This document shows, piece after piece, positions 1 through 7,623 of a stretch of 11,869 nt of DNA. Source of the DNA: a bacterium. Its GTDB lineage: Bacteria > Patescibacteriota > Minisyncoccia > Minisyncoccales > JAGMAB01. Below the pieces are notes generated by a model. The model had not been told where the DNA came from. It worked only from the letters and a program-made list of their open reading frames with translations, and searched no databases. The DNA lies in contig DAOWKS010000014.1 of the NCBI GenBank assembly GCA_030643665.1, positions 1 to 11,869 of the forward strand. The letters are read 5' to 3'. The position numbers and the translations under genes are program-made. The number at the start of each line of letters is the position of its first letter. Positions within the stretch are counted from its first letter, which is position 1.

Positions 1-753
1 GAAAGAGTGGTTGAACGGTTAAAACTTTACGGAGTGAAAAAAGAAAATATTTTTTTAACCGGTTATCCTTTGCCCCAAAAAAATATTGGCGCAAAGAAAA
101 TGGAAATTTTAAAAAAGGACTTGAAAGAACGGCTTTTGAACCTTGACCCCAAGAAAAGATATTTTCAATATTATGAACCATTAATTAAAAAGCATTTAGG
201 CAATCTGCCAAAAAAATCCAATCGCGTTTTGACTATAATGTTTTCTGTTGGCGGAGCCGGAGCCCAGAAAAAACTCGGAATTAAAATTATGAAAAGTTTG
301 GCAAAAAAAATTAAAGCCAATAAAGTAAAATTAATTTTATCAGCAGGCATCAGAAAAGAAGTAAAACAATATTTTGAAAAAAAGATATTAAGTAAAAATG
401 TTGAAATCATTTTTGACAAAGATATTCATCGTTATTTTCAAAAATTTAATTCTGCGTTAAGAAAAACAGATATTTTATACACAAAACCGAGTGAACTATC
501 TTTTTATTCAGGTTTGGGTTTGCCTATTATTATTGCTCCTTGCATTGGTTCTCAGGAAGAATTTAACAAGAGATGGCTGTTAAAATCCGGATTCGGGCTT
601 TCACAGAAAAATCCTGATTACACCAATCAATGGCTTTTTGACTGGTTGGAACAAGGACATTTAGCCGAAGCAGCTATGCAGGGATTTATTGAAGGAAAAA
701 AAATGGGAACTTTTAACATTAAAAAAATAATTTCGCAATGTCCTGGATTTTAA
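1..753 (+). CDS. MurG-like (GT-B fold) glycosyltransferase, C-terminal part, 5' end cut by window
   Basis: The frame is open from base 1, so the gene almost certainly begins upstream and the GTG at base 7 is not a credible start. About 250 residues are visible. They look like the sugar-nucleotide-binding half of a GT-B glycosyltransferase (GT28/MurG and diacylglycerol glucosyltransferase style): a strand leading into a glycine-rich turn, FSVGGAGAQKKLG, around residues 80-92, then alternating strands and helices, then KPSELSFYSGLGLPIII followed by an acidic QEEF segment, which resembles the donor-binding region of MurG-like enzymes. The acceptor half is missing, so the substrate cannot be named; a lipid or cell-wall sugar acceptor is an inference. 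The stop lies 16 bases inside the next gene, implying co-transcription and translational coupling. The exact family is uncertain. Confidence 0.6.
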   Translation, partial: ERVVERLKLYGVKKENIFLTGYPLPQKNIGAKKMEILKKDLKERLLNLDPKKRYFQYYEPLIKKHLGNLPKKSNRVLTIMFSVGGAGAQKKLGIKIMKSLAKKIKANKVKLILSAGIRKEVKQYFEKKILSKNVEIIFDKDIHRYFQKFNSALRKTDILYTKPSELSFYSGLGLPIIIAPCIGSQEEFNKRWLLKSGFGLSQKNPDYTNQWLFDWLEQGHLAEAAMQGFIEGKKMGTFNIKKIISQCPGF

Positions 754-1661
754 TAGCAATTTTATCTTACTTGATTCTGGCAGTTGTTTTTTTGATAGAT
801 AAATATCTTTTAACCAGATTGATTCCCAATCCCAAAGTTTATGTTTTTTATATTGGTGTTTTAGGTATTTTAATTTTATTTCTGATTCCTTTGGTGGGAT
901 TTTCTATACCCGAACCTTTTCAGGTTTTTTTAGCTCTTTTATCCGGCGCTGTTTTTATTTATTCCATTTTTTGGTTTTATAAGGGTCTGCGTCTTTTTGA
1001 AGCATCGCGGATAGTGCCGGCTATTGGCGGAATTATTCCTTTATTTACCTTTGGATTAATTTATATTTTTTCTTTTGGCAAAGAAACTTTATTATTTTCA
1101 GAAAGCATTGCTTTTGTTTTATTAATTTTAGGAAGCGTGCTTATTGTTTTTGAAAAAGAAAAATTTATAAATTTCAAATCTTTGCCAATTTGTATTTTAG
1201 CCGCTTTTTTCTTTTCTTTGTCTTTTGTTTTGGCTAAATATGTTTATATGGAACAATCATTTTGGTCGGGTTATATATGGATAAGAATCGGCGGGTTTTT
1301 AATGGCAATTTGTTTTCTGCTTTTTTCAAAAGAAGTAAAAAAAGAAATTTTTAAAAAAAGAAGAAAATTTCCAAGAAAAACCGCTGGTATTTTTATTTCT
1401 AATCAGGTAATGGGAGTGGGCGCGAATATTTTGCAAAATTGGGCAATTGCTTTAGCTCCTTTGGCTTGCGTGGCGATTATTAACGCTCTTCAGGGAATTC
1501 AATATGTTTTTTTGTTGTTTTTAACTGTTTTTCTTTCGTTAGCCCGTCCTCTTTGGGCTAAAAGGGTTGGGTTGCGAGAAGAAATTTCTAAAAAACTCTT
1601 TTTTCAAAAACTCTTTGCCATTTTACTTATCGGAGTCGGTTTAGTAATTTTAGCCTTCTAA
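738..1661 (+). CDS. EamA/DMT-superfamily permease
   Basis: A 307-residue, very hydrophobic protein with about ten predicted membrane helices in two halves of five (roughly residues 2-20, 35-55, 61-80, 91-112, 120-138, then 148-167, 178-197, 217-240, 241-266, 287-307). This is the architecture of the EamA family of drug/metabolite transporters. The end of helix 3 and helix 4 carry the family-like stretch LFEASRIVPAIGGIIPLFTF, with small residues and a proline lining the helix. A basic cytoplasmic loop (KEVKKEIFKKRRKF) sits near residues 198-211. The ATG overlaps the end of the preceding glycosyltransferase by 16 bases, with no Shine-Dalgarno, so translation is probably coupled. The substrate is not predictable; export of a metabolite or a lipid/sugar precursor is possible given the neighbour. 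Confidence 0.8.
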   Translation: MSWILIAILSYLILAVVFLIDKYLLTRLIPNPKVYVFYIGVLGILILFLIPLVGFSIPEPFQVFLALLSGAVFIYSIFWFYKGLRLFEASRIVPAIGGIIPLFTFGLIYIFSFGKETLLFSESIAFVLLILGSVLIVFEKEKFINFKSLPICILAAFFFSLSFVLAKYVYMEQSFWSGYIWIRIGGFLMAICFLLFSKEVKKEIFKKRRKFPRKTAGIFISNQVMGVGANILQNWAIALAPLACVAIINALQGIQYVFLLFLTVFLSLARPLWAKRVGLREEISKKLFFQKLFAILLIGVGLVILAF

Positions 1662-1691
1662 TATCTTTAATAAAGTCAAAGGTCTAATTTC

Positions 1692-1719
1692 TTGACATAA
1701 TTTTTTGCTATGATAAAAT
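1692..1719 (+). promoter_or_regulatory. Sigma70-type promoter for the beta-helix gene, predicted leaderless
   Basis: A perfect -35 TTGACA (1692-1697) is followed after 16 bases by TAAAAT (1714-1719), with TGA directly before the -10 (extended -10). The ATG of the next gene begins 8 bases after the -10 box, so transcription should start at or within about two bases of the start codon. There is no room for a Shine-Dalgarno. Confidence 0.75.
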
Positions 1720-1727
1720 AAACTAAT

Positions 1728-4223
1728 ATGACCAAACCAACACAAATCTTTAGAAACTTAAAGCCGTACGTTTTGGCGATTGTTTCCTGCGCTCTAATTA
1801 CTTCTTTGGGCATTGTCTTTTTAGTCAAGGCAAATCCCGGACCCACCACTATTGGACAAGATATCAGCACCACTAATCTCTCTGTTTCCGGCAATATTAC
1901 TTCTGGTGTTTGGCAGGGGACAGTAGTTGGGACTCAATATGGCGGCACCGGGCAAAACTGGTCAGCTACTACAAAAGGTTCCATCCCTTATTTCTCAATA
2001 GACGGAACCATGTCTGCTTTTTCCGGAGGAACTGCCGGCCAATTCCTCAAATCCCAAGGCACAGAAGCTAATCCTGCCTGGACCAATGTCGCCAGGACAG
2101 CCACTTTTGTTGTGGCGGCAAATGACAGTGCCACTCTTTCAAAACAACAAGCAGATTATATCTGCGACGGGACGGCAGATGATGTCCAAATTCAACAGGC
2201 GATTGACGCGTTACCCGCGGATGGCGGAAAAGTGATATTAATGGAGGGTATATACAATATTGCACAAACAATTAAACCCCTTAGTCATCAACATCTCCAA
2301 GGACAAGGATTTTCTACAGTATTAAAAGGTACCGCTTCAATAAATAGCACAACAATTGAGATAAGGGATAAGAACAATGTTATTGTATCGGATTTACAGA
2401 TAAATGGGATTTTGGGCGCAGACTTTTCTAACGATGGGATAAATTCTGTTACATCTAACAATATAATAATAGAAAAATGCTACGTACAAAATCAAGACGC
2501 AGACGCGGTAGACATTGACGGCGGTTATAGAATACTAGTAGACAATTGTATATTTTATAATAATGGAGGATGTGGCGTTCACGTATCGCAATATACTCCA
2601 AAATACATCACAGTATCAAATTGTATATCAATGGACAATGGAGCAAAATATAGCAGAGAGGGATTTGATATATATGATGGGTCAGAGGTCGCATCACTAC
2701 CTCCTGCTTCTCATGTCACTTTTGCTAACTGTATATCAATCAACGACTACTACGGCATTCGTTTGTGTGGGGAATACAACAAAGCGATAGGATGTAACAT
2801 ATATAATTCTACTAAAGACGCCATTCGGATAACATCAACGTATTACAATAGTACCAATTGCAAGGTCATTGGATGTTCAATAGCTACAGCCGGAGATAAC
2901 GGGATCACTGTGAACGGTTCTCAACACACGATAAGCAGCAACAGTATCAAAGATACTGTGAGTTCTGGATTGGAGATATTTGGAAGTAATCACACCATAA
3001 CATCAAATGTTATAGATTCTGCTGGCAGTTGTAGTATAGAAACTGATTCCTCGGCAAATGATTTGATTATATCAAATAACGAAATTTCAAATTGTTTTTC
3101 TGGTATAGCTTGCAGAGGAACACGATATGTGGTCTCGGCGAACAATGTTGTAGGTGGAATCTATGGAATTTATGTATCAGGAGACTATCATCTAGTAGAA
3201 GCAAATCAGATTCGGTCTGCTTCGGATGCGCTATATGGATGTATTTGGGTAAAGGGCGACTATTCTATAATATCGAACAATATGCTGTCAGATGGTACTG
3301 GTGCCGGTTTGTATTTGGAAACGGGTAATTATGCAAATGTTATCGGCAACAACATATACGCAAACGCAAAAAAAGGAATTCTGGTAGAAAGTAGCTCTGA
3401 TAATATCTGTATCAAGAATAATAAGGTATTAGATAATACAGAAGATGGTATCATGGTAACTGGAGTTTCTAATGGGATATTCGTTGGTAATGAAGTTAAC
3501 AATAATACATGGAGGGGATTTGATTGCGTATCCTTAACTAACTCTATAGTAGAAGCCAACCAGATTTTAAATAATGGTACATGGGGATTAAAATTTGATA
3601 GCAGTTGCATTAATAATATCGTCAAGAATAACCAAATGCTAAACAATCCAACAGGTGGCTTCAGCGAAGCTGGCTCTGGGCATATAATCTATGAGAAATA
3701 CTCCGACCTCTTTATGGATGTCCTCGCCGCGTCAACAAACGCGGTTCACGCCGCTATTACGGGCACAGGCGTAGAGCAAGAAATTGCTACTGCAATTACC
3801 AACCCCGATGTGTCAAGGAATATCTCTATTACTACCACCAATAACGATTCGCCCAGCGGAACTGTTACTATCACTGGCGTTGATGCTCAAGGCAACTCAA
3901 CTACTGGAGATATAACTATTTCAGCAGGAGGCACAGCCTACGGCGGTCCGGCGTTTGCCACAGTGAGTAAAATCACTATTCCTGCCGGAGTGGGCGTCAC
4001 TGATACGGTTTCAGTAGGATTTTCAGATAAATTAGGATTATCCAATATCATCTATGTTTCGGGAGACGTCTATAAAGTAAAGAAAAACAATGCTGATTAT
4101 CCGGCGGCTAACTATACTGTTAATACTACTTATGACACAGTAGATGTTAGTACTGGCGGTGCAATAACCGGCGGTGATGATTTCACCATTTATTACAAAA
4201 GCAACCTTAATATAATTGAGTAG
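1728..4223 (+). CDS. Secreted right-handed parallel beta-helix protein with phage tail-fibre-like ends
   Basis: 831 residues. Residues 13-33 are a hydrophobic Sec signal segment with a plausible cleavage site after V-K-A (residue 35). Residues about 40-125 have the low-complexity GTQYGGTG and GTAGQFLKSQG style of phage tail-fibre stalks. Residues about 125-205 resemble the start of a pectate-lyase-3 domain (DDVQIQQAIDALPADGGKV, then a QGQGFSTVLKG turn). Residues about 205-655 are many imperfect 20-25-residue turns rich in N, I, V, G and S (NNIIIEKCYVQN, HTISSNSIKD, HTITSNVIDS), the pattern of NosD/pectate-lyase-like beta-helices. Residues about 655-831 hold a beta-rich domain (EIATAITNPDVSRNISIT; NYTVNTTYDTVDV) that, from memory, resembles domains in phage structural proteins. 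The start is fixed by the promoter at 1692-1719. Likely role: surface adhesin or glycan-binding/depolymerising protein; no catalytic site was identified. The central part uses ATA for isoleucine far more than either end. Confidence 0.8.
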   Translation: MTKPTQIFRNLKPYVLAIVSCALITSLGIVFLVKANPGPTTIGQDISTTNLSVSGNITSGVWQGTVVGTQYGGTGQNWSATTKGSIPYFSIDGTMSAFSGGTAGQFLKSQGTEANPAWTNVARTATFVVAANDSATLSKQQADYICDGTADDVQIQQAIDALPADGGKVILMEGIYNIAQTIKPLSHQHLQGQGFSTVLKGTASINSTTIEIRDKNNVIVSDLQINGILGADFSNDGINSVTSNNIIIEKCYVQNQDADAVDIDGGYRILVDNCIFYNNGGCGVHVSQYTPKYITVSNCISMDNGAKYSREGFDIYDGSEVASLPPASHVTFANCISINDYYGIRLCGEYNKAIGCNIYNSTKDAIRITSTYYNSTNCKVIGCSIATAGDNGITVNGSQHTISSNSIKDTVSSGLEIFGSNHTITSNVIDSAGSCSIETDSSANDLIISNNEISNCFSGIACRGTRYVVSANNVVGGIYGIYVSGDYHLVEANQIRSASDALYGCIWVKGDYSIISNNMLSDGTGAGLYLETGNYANVIGNNIYANAKKGILVESSSDNICIKNNKVLDNTEDGIMVTGVSNGIFVGNEVNNNTWRGFDCVSLTNSIVEANQILNNGTWGLKFDSSCINNIVKNNQMLNNPTGGFSEAGSGHIIYEKYSDLFMDVLAASTNAVHAAITGTGVEQEIATAITNPDVSRNISITTTNNDSPSGTVTITGVDAQGNSTTGDITISAGGTAYGGPAFATVSKITIPAGVGVTDTVSVGFSDKLGLSNIIYVSGDVYKVKKNNADYPAANYTVNTTYDTVDVSTGGAITGGDDFTIYYKSNLNIIE

Positions 4224-4234
4224 CGACAAAAAAA

Positions 4235-4260
4235 TCGAGAATATTCTCGGCAAATAATTT
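4235..4260 (+). terminator. Possible weak terminator after the beta-helix gene
   Basis: A perfect 14-base palindrome, CGAGAATATTCTCG (4236-4249), starts 12 bases after the stop codon and is followed by an A/T-rich run ending in ATTT. The hairpin would be short, with a minimal loop, and there is no real U-tract, so it may not terminate efficiently. A protein-binding palindrome is an alternative. Confidence 0.3.
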
Positions 4261-4277
4261 ACATTTTCGCGCTTTAT

Positions 4278-4406
4278 GGCGAGAAAAAGTATCAGAAATC
4301 TATCAATAAATTTTCTTGAAGTTTTTCGAAGTTTTAATGTAACTACAGACGCTCGGCTTATCATCTTCGGTTATTTACTGTATTGGGCGAGAAAAAGGGA
4401 TAGAAA
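4278..4406. repeat. Direct repeat pair 108 bases apart in intergenic DNA
   Basis: The 12-mer GGCGAGAAAAAG occurs at 4278-4289 and again at 4386-4397. In both copies a short variable stretch is followed by AGAAAT (4294-4299 and 4402-4407), and both are preceded by a TAT-containing segment. Between them lies a small tandem duplication of GAAGTTTT (about 4318-4335). There is no open frame of credible composition. Possible debris of a duplicated regulatory segment or old repeat element. Confidence 0.4.
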
Positions 4407-4462
4407 TTTTTAGAAAACTATTGTCTAATAATTTAGAGTTGGGATTTGAATTTTGATTACGC

Positions 4463-4481
4463 GCGCTGCCGAAGGCAGCGC
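4463..4481. repeat. Perfect 8-bp hairpin with GAA loop (dispersed palindrome, copy 1)
   Basis: GCGCTGCC-GAA-GGCAGCGC forms an 8-bp stem with a three-base GAA loop. The inner 13-mer CTGCCGAAGGCAG recurs exactly at 7647-7659, downstream of htrA. Here the hairpin occupies the place where a -35 box would lie for the TATAAT at 4491, so it is not a terminator for the following gene and could affect promoter access. GC-rich in an AT-rich gap, it looks like a small dispersed palindromic element. Confidence 0.6.
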
Positions 4482-4487
4482 TTTCTA

Positions 4488-4496
4488 TGTTATAAT
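4488..4496 (+). promoter_or_regulatory. Extended -10 promoter for the glycoside hydrolase, predicted leaderless
   Basis: TG-T-TATAAT (4488-4496) is a consensus extended -10. No -35 match lies at the right distance, where the GAA-loop palindrome sits, which is compatible with extended -10 promoters. The ATG at 4503 begins 6 bases after the -10 box, so the transcript should start at the initiation codon. Confidence 0.65.
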
Positions 4497-4502
4497 AAAA
4501 GT

Positions 4503-5498
4503 ATGAGAAGAATTTTAAAAATGCTTTTGATAATAATTTTAATTTTATTTTTGCTTTTGGTTGGTTATTTTTTTATTGGCGCGCCTATCCCGGCGGAAAA
4601 AATTACCTGGGGCGTGAATTTTTCTCAAAAACACACGGAGGGTTTAGGATTAAATTGGCAAGAAACATATTTGGATTTGCTTAATGATTTAAAAGTAAAA
4701 AATTTCAAAATAATTACTCAATGGGATTTAATTGAGCCAAAACAAGGACAATATTATTTTGACGATTTGGATTGGCAAATCGCGCGCGCGGAGAACAAAG
4801 AAGCTGAAATTTTATTAGTTATTGGTTTGAAAACCGGACGCTGGCCCGAATGCCATATTCCTGATTGGGCTAAAAATTTAACCAAAGAAGAACGAGAAGA
4901 AAGAATATTAAAATTACTCGCCAAAATTGTTTCAAACTATGGGGGTTCAACCGCCATAGTGGCTTGGCAGGTGGAGAACGAACCATTTTTTCCTTTTGGC
5001 GAGTGCCCGGAATTTGCTCGGGAATTTTTACAAAAAGAAATAAATTTGGTAAAATCACTTGACCCTCAAAAAAGACCAATAGTAATATCTGACAGCGGCG
5101 AAGGTTCTTTCTGGTTTACTGTTGCCGAGCTTGGAGATGTTGTTGGAATAACAATGTATAAAAAAGTTTGGTTTTCACAAATAAACGCTTATGTTCATTA
5201 TCCTTTCCCTCCTGTTTTTTATTGGCGCAAAGCCCAAATAATCAAAACTTTATTTAACAAAAATGTAATTTGTATTGAGCTTCAAGCCGAACCCTGGGGT
5301 AAAGAATTGCTTTATACTTCTCCATTAGAGGAACAGGAAAAAACAATGAACCTAAAACAATTTAAGCAAAATATCGCTTTTGCCAAAAAAACCGGTTTAG
5401 ACACTTTCTATCTTTGGGGATGTGAGTGGTGGTACTGGCTCAAAACAAAACAAAATAATCCTGAAATATGGCAAGAAGCCAGTAAATTGTTTAATTAA
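4503..5498 (+). CDS. Membrane-anchored clan GH-A (TIM-barrel) glycoside hydrolase
   Basis: 331 residues from the ATG at 4503. A longer reading from a TTG at 4446 would run through the palindrome and the -10 box, so it is rejected. Residues 1-25 are a basic start plus a strongly hydrophobic helix, an uncleaved anchor or signal, so the enzyme acts outside the cytoplasm. The rest fits an (alpha/beta)8 barrel of clan GH-A (GH5/GH2/GH42-like): substrate-side WGVNF (36-40), an acid/base motif WQVENEP with N159-E160, and a beta-7 candidate nucleophile in CIELQAEPWG (E259, or less likely E263). The C-terminal region has a striking aromatic patch, LWGCEWWYWL (304-313), likely barrel strand 8 lining the sugar site. 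Both catalytic positions are present, so it is probably active; the substrate (beta-glycan or beta-galactoside) cannot be assigned. It is followed 30 bases later by a GT2 gene, probably on the same transcript. Confidence 0.8.
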   Translation: MRRILKMLLIIILILFLLLVGYFFIGAPIPAEKITWGVNFSQKHTEGLGLNWQETYLDLLNDLKVKNFKIITQWDLIEPKQGQYYFDDLDWQIARAENKEAEILLVIGLKTGRWPECHIPDWAKNLTKEEREERILKLLAKIVSNYGGSTAIVAWQVENEPFFPFGECPEFAREFLQKEINLVKSLDPQKRPIVISDSGEGSFWFTVAELGDVVGITMYKKVWFSQINAYVHYPFPPVFYWRKAQIIKTLFNKNVICIELQAEPWGKELLYTSPLEEQEKTMNLKQFKQNIAFAKKTGLDTFYLWGCEWWYWLKTKQNNPEIWQEASKLFN

Positions 5499-5505
5499 AA
5501 ATTAT

Positions 5506-5520
5506 TTAAAAATTAAAAAT
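5506..5520. repeat. AT-only heptamer repeat, copy 1
   Basis: TTAAAAATTAAAAAT (tandem TTAAAAA units) lies 8 bases before the GT2 start codon. Its exact reverse complement lies at 9099-9113, just before the clpB start. There is no Shine-Dalgarno in either leader. It may act as an unstructured AU-rich ribosome entry region, or be simple-sequence drift. Confidence 0.35.
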
Positions 5521-5528
5521 TCTAAGTT

Positions 5529-6314
5529 ATGCTTTCTATTATTATTCCAACTTTTAACGAAGAAAAATATCTTCCTTTATTACTGGAACAAATTAAAAAA
5601 CAACAATTTCAGGGCTTGGAAGTTATTATTGCTGACGCCGGCTCTGAAGATAAGACAATAGAAATTGCCAGAAATTACGGTTGTCAGATTTGTTCCGGAG
5701 GTCTGCCGGCTCAAGGAAGAAATAAAGGAGCCAGAATTGCGCAGGGCGACCTTCTTTTATTTATGGATGCCGACAATATTTATCTGCCTAAAAATTTTTT
5801 ACGAGATTTAACAAAAGAATTTAAAGAAAGAAATTTAGATGTGGCCTCTTTTCCTATTTGCCCTGCTTCTATTTCAGATTTGTCTTCAGTGACGAAAAAA
5901 GAAATAGATAAGAACGGAGGCGGAGTTTACTCCCATGGGAATAGATTTGATAAATTTGCCTATAAAATTTACAACAGCTGGGTAAATTTAACTCAAAAAT
6001 TTATTGCTCATGCCACTAACAGTGTTTTAGTAAGAAAAGAGATATTTCGGGCAATTAACGGGTTTGACGAAAAAATAAAAATTGCTGAAGACCATGATTT
6101 TGCCAAAAGAGCTTCCAAAATCAGCAAATTTGGTTTTATTAAGACCAAGCCGGTTCTGACTTCTACCAGAAGATTTAAAAAAGACGGACGGCTAAAAACT
6201 TATTCCAAATATCTTTTAGCCGGGCTTCATATACTAATTTTAGGTCCGGTGAAATCAGATATTTTTAATTACCGCTTTAACAAGTATTCACCAAAAGAAA
6301 AAAAAGAGATATGA
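5529..6314 (+). CDS. Family 2 glycosyltransferase (GT-A fold)
   Basis: 261 residues. It opens with the GT2 signature SIIIPTFNEEKYLPLLL (3-19), then VIIADAGSEDKT (32-43), the nucleotide-binding strand and loop. The metal-binding D-x-D is D80-A81-D82 in LLLFMDADN, and the acidic catalytic-base region is E187-D188 in IAEDHDFAKR. This matches small GT-A enzymes that move a sugar from a nucleotide or dolichol-type donor. The mildly hydrophobic segment near 228-240 may touch the membrane, but there is no full transmembrane domain. The start ATG at 5529 has no Shine-Dalgarno and follows an AT-rich 30-base gap after the glycoside hydrolase, suggesting one operon. The stop codon overlaps the -10 box of the htrA promoter. 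The acceptor is unknown; an envelope polysaccharide or glycolipid is the natural inference. Confidence 0.85.
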   Translation: MLSIIIPTFNEEKYLPLLLEQIKKQQFQGLEVIIADAGSEDKTIEIARNYGCQICSGGLPAQGRNKGARIAQGDLLLFMDADNIYLPKNFLRDLTKEFKERNLDVASFPICPASISDLSSVTKKEIDKNGGGVYSHGNRFDKFAYKIYNSWVNLTQKFIAHATNSVLVRKEIFRAINGFDEKIKIAEDHDFAKRASKISKFGFIKTKPVLTSTRRFKKDGRLKTYSKYLLAGLHILILGPVKSDIFNYRFNKYSPKEKKEI

Positions 6315-6315
6315 T
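6287..6315 (+). promoter_or_regulatory. Promoter for htrA inside the end of the GT2 gene, predicted leaderless
   Basis: TTCACC (6287-6292, four of six matches to TTGACA) is followed after 17 bases by TATGAT (6310-6315, five of six matches). The -10 overlaps the TGA stop of the upstream gene, and the htrA ATG begins 6 bases after it, which predicts a leaderless transcript. Confidence 0.55.
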
Positions 6316-6321
6316 ACACTT

Positions 6322-7623
6322 ATGAATATGTATGAATTGCCAAAATTTAACCCGCCAAAATCCCGCTTTTTTGCGGGACTAAGGCGGCTAAAAATTCCGA
6401 GAGTTTTTTGGTTTATTGCCCTAATTATTTTTATTTCTTCTTTCTTTGGTTTTTTAGCCGGCGCTATTTCTGGCAGCTTTTTTTTTAGTGAGGTAAAAAA
6501 TTACCTTGCCAAAATAAATATTGAAATTCCAGAGTCGCAAATTATTGAAAGAGTAATTGAAAAAGAATATCAGCCCCAAACTACTCAGGAACAAAAAATT
6601 ATTCAAGCGGTAAAAAATGTTTCCCCGGCCGTGGTTAGTATTATTGTCACTAAGGATATTCCGATTATTGAACAATATTATGCTGATCCTTTTGAAGGAT
6701 TTGACTTTCAAATTCCTGAATACCGTCAAAAAGGGACCGAAAAAAAGGAAATTGGCGGCGGAACCGGTTTTATTGTTTCGCCTGAAGGAATGCTTTTAAC
6801 TAATTGCCACGTTGTTTCTAATGAAGAAGCTGATTATACTGTCCTGACTAACGACGGTAAAAAATATCCAGCTAAGATATTAGCCTTGGATCCTTTGAGG
6901 GACCTGGCCATAATGAAAATTGAACCGGAACAAGCAGAATTATTTCCTACGGTAAAACTTGGCGATTCAGATAAATTACAAATTGGTCAGGCAGTAATTA
7001 CTATTGGTAATGCCCTGGGAGAATTCAGAAACACTGTTTCAGTCGGAGTGATTTCCGGTTTGGGCAGGACAGTTACTGCTTCTGACGGCAGAATAGTTGA
7101 AACAGTGGAAGACGTTATTCAAACAGACGCGGCTATTAACAGGGGAAATTCCGGCGGACCTCTTTTAAATCTAAAAGGAGAGGTTATTGGCGTTAATTTT
7201 GCTATGGCTCAATTAGCCGAGAACATTGGTTTTGCCATTCCCATCAATAAAGCTAAAAAAGACATTGAGCAGGTTAAGGCAGGAGGTAAAATTGTCTATC
7301 CTTATTTAGGAGTCTATTACTGTTTGGTCAATGAGCAAATTCAAGAGGAATACGGACTTTCTGTAGATTATGGAGCTTGGGTCGGTCGGGATAGATATTG
7401 CCGAGAATATGAAATATCGGTAATTTCTGATTCAGCTGCGGAGAAAGCCGGTTTAGAAGAAGGAGATATAATTTTGGAATTTGATGGGCAAAAAATCACC
7501 TTTGAAAATTCTTTAGCTAAAATTATTCAGGAATATGACCCCGGAGATAAAGTGGTTTTGAAAATTTTAAGAAATAATAAAGAAAAAAATATCCCGGTCA
7601 TCTTAGGCGAGCGAAGCGGGTAA
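6322..7623 (+). CDS. htrA: Membrane-anchored HtrA/DegP-type serine protease, S1C family, one PDZ domain
   Basis: 433 residues. A basic N-terminal segment is followed by a membrane helix (about 29-50), anchoring the protease to the outer face of the membrane. A linker with acidic and charged residues (60-90) precedes the trypsin-like domain. The full catalytic triad is visible: His163 in TNCHVVS, Asp194 in RDLAIMK, Ser277 in NRGNSGGPL. The C-terminal PDZ domain spans roughly 328-428 (YLGVYY to VILGE), with the ISDSAAEKAGLEEGDIIL core. Cys334 and Cys360 flank an inserted loop in the PDZ and could pair; Cys162 sits beside the catalytic histidine. Family role: degradation and quality control of misfolded envelope proteins, typically stress-induced. 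The last residues (ERSG) are encoded by a short dispersed GC-rich repeat that runs into the stop codon. An alternative start is the ATG at 6328; 6322 fits the promoter equally well. Confidence 0.92.
   Translation: MNMYELPKFNPPKSRFFAGLRRLKIPRVFWFIALIIFISSFFGFLAGAISGSFFFSEVKNYLAKINIEIPESQIIERVIEKEYQPQTTQEQKIIQAVKNVSPAVVSIIVTKDIPIIEQYYADPFEGFDFQIPEYRQKGTEKKEIGGGTGFIVSPEGMLLTNCHVVSNEEADYTVLTNDGKKYPAKILALDPLRDLAIMKIEPEQAELFPTVKLGDSDKLQIGQAVITIGNALGEFRNTVSVGVISGLGRTVTASDGRIVETVEDVIQTDAAINRGNSGGPLLNLKGEVIGVNFAMAQLAENIGFAIPINKAKKDIEQVKAGGKIVYPYLGVYYCLVNEQIQEEYGLSVDYGAWVGRDRYCREYEISVISDSAAEKAGLEEGDIILEFDGQKITFENSLAKIIQEYDPGDKVVLKILRNNKEKNIPVILGERSG

Noticed and set aside
4038..4364. 108-codon minus-strand open frame across the end of the beta-helix gene
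   Set aside because: Its composition is unlike a protein family, no promoter or ribosome site was seen, and it overlaps a well-supported gene.
4278..4407. CRISPR-like repeat array
   Set aside because: Only two short imperfect copies, irregular structure and no cas genes.
4446..4502. Upstream TTG start extending the glycoside hydrolase by 19 residues
   Set aside because: The extension reads through a perfect palindrome and the TATAAT box, and puts a charged Cys/Arg-rich stretch before the anchor; the ATG at 4503 gives a normal signal-anchor start.
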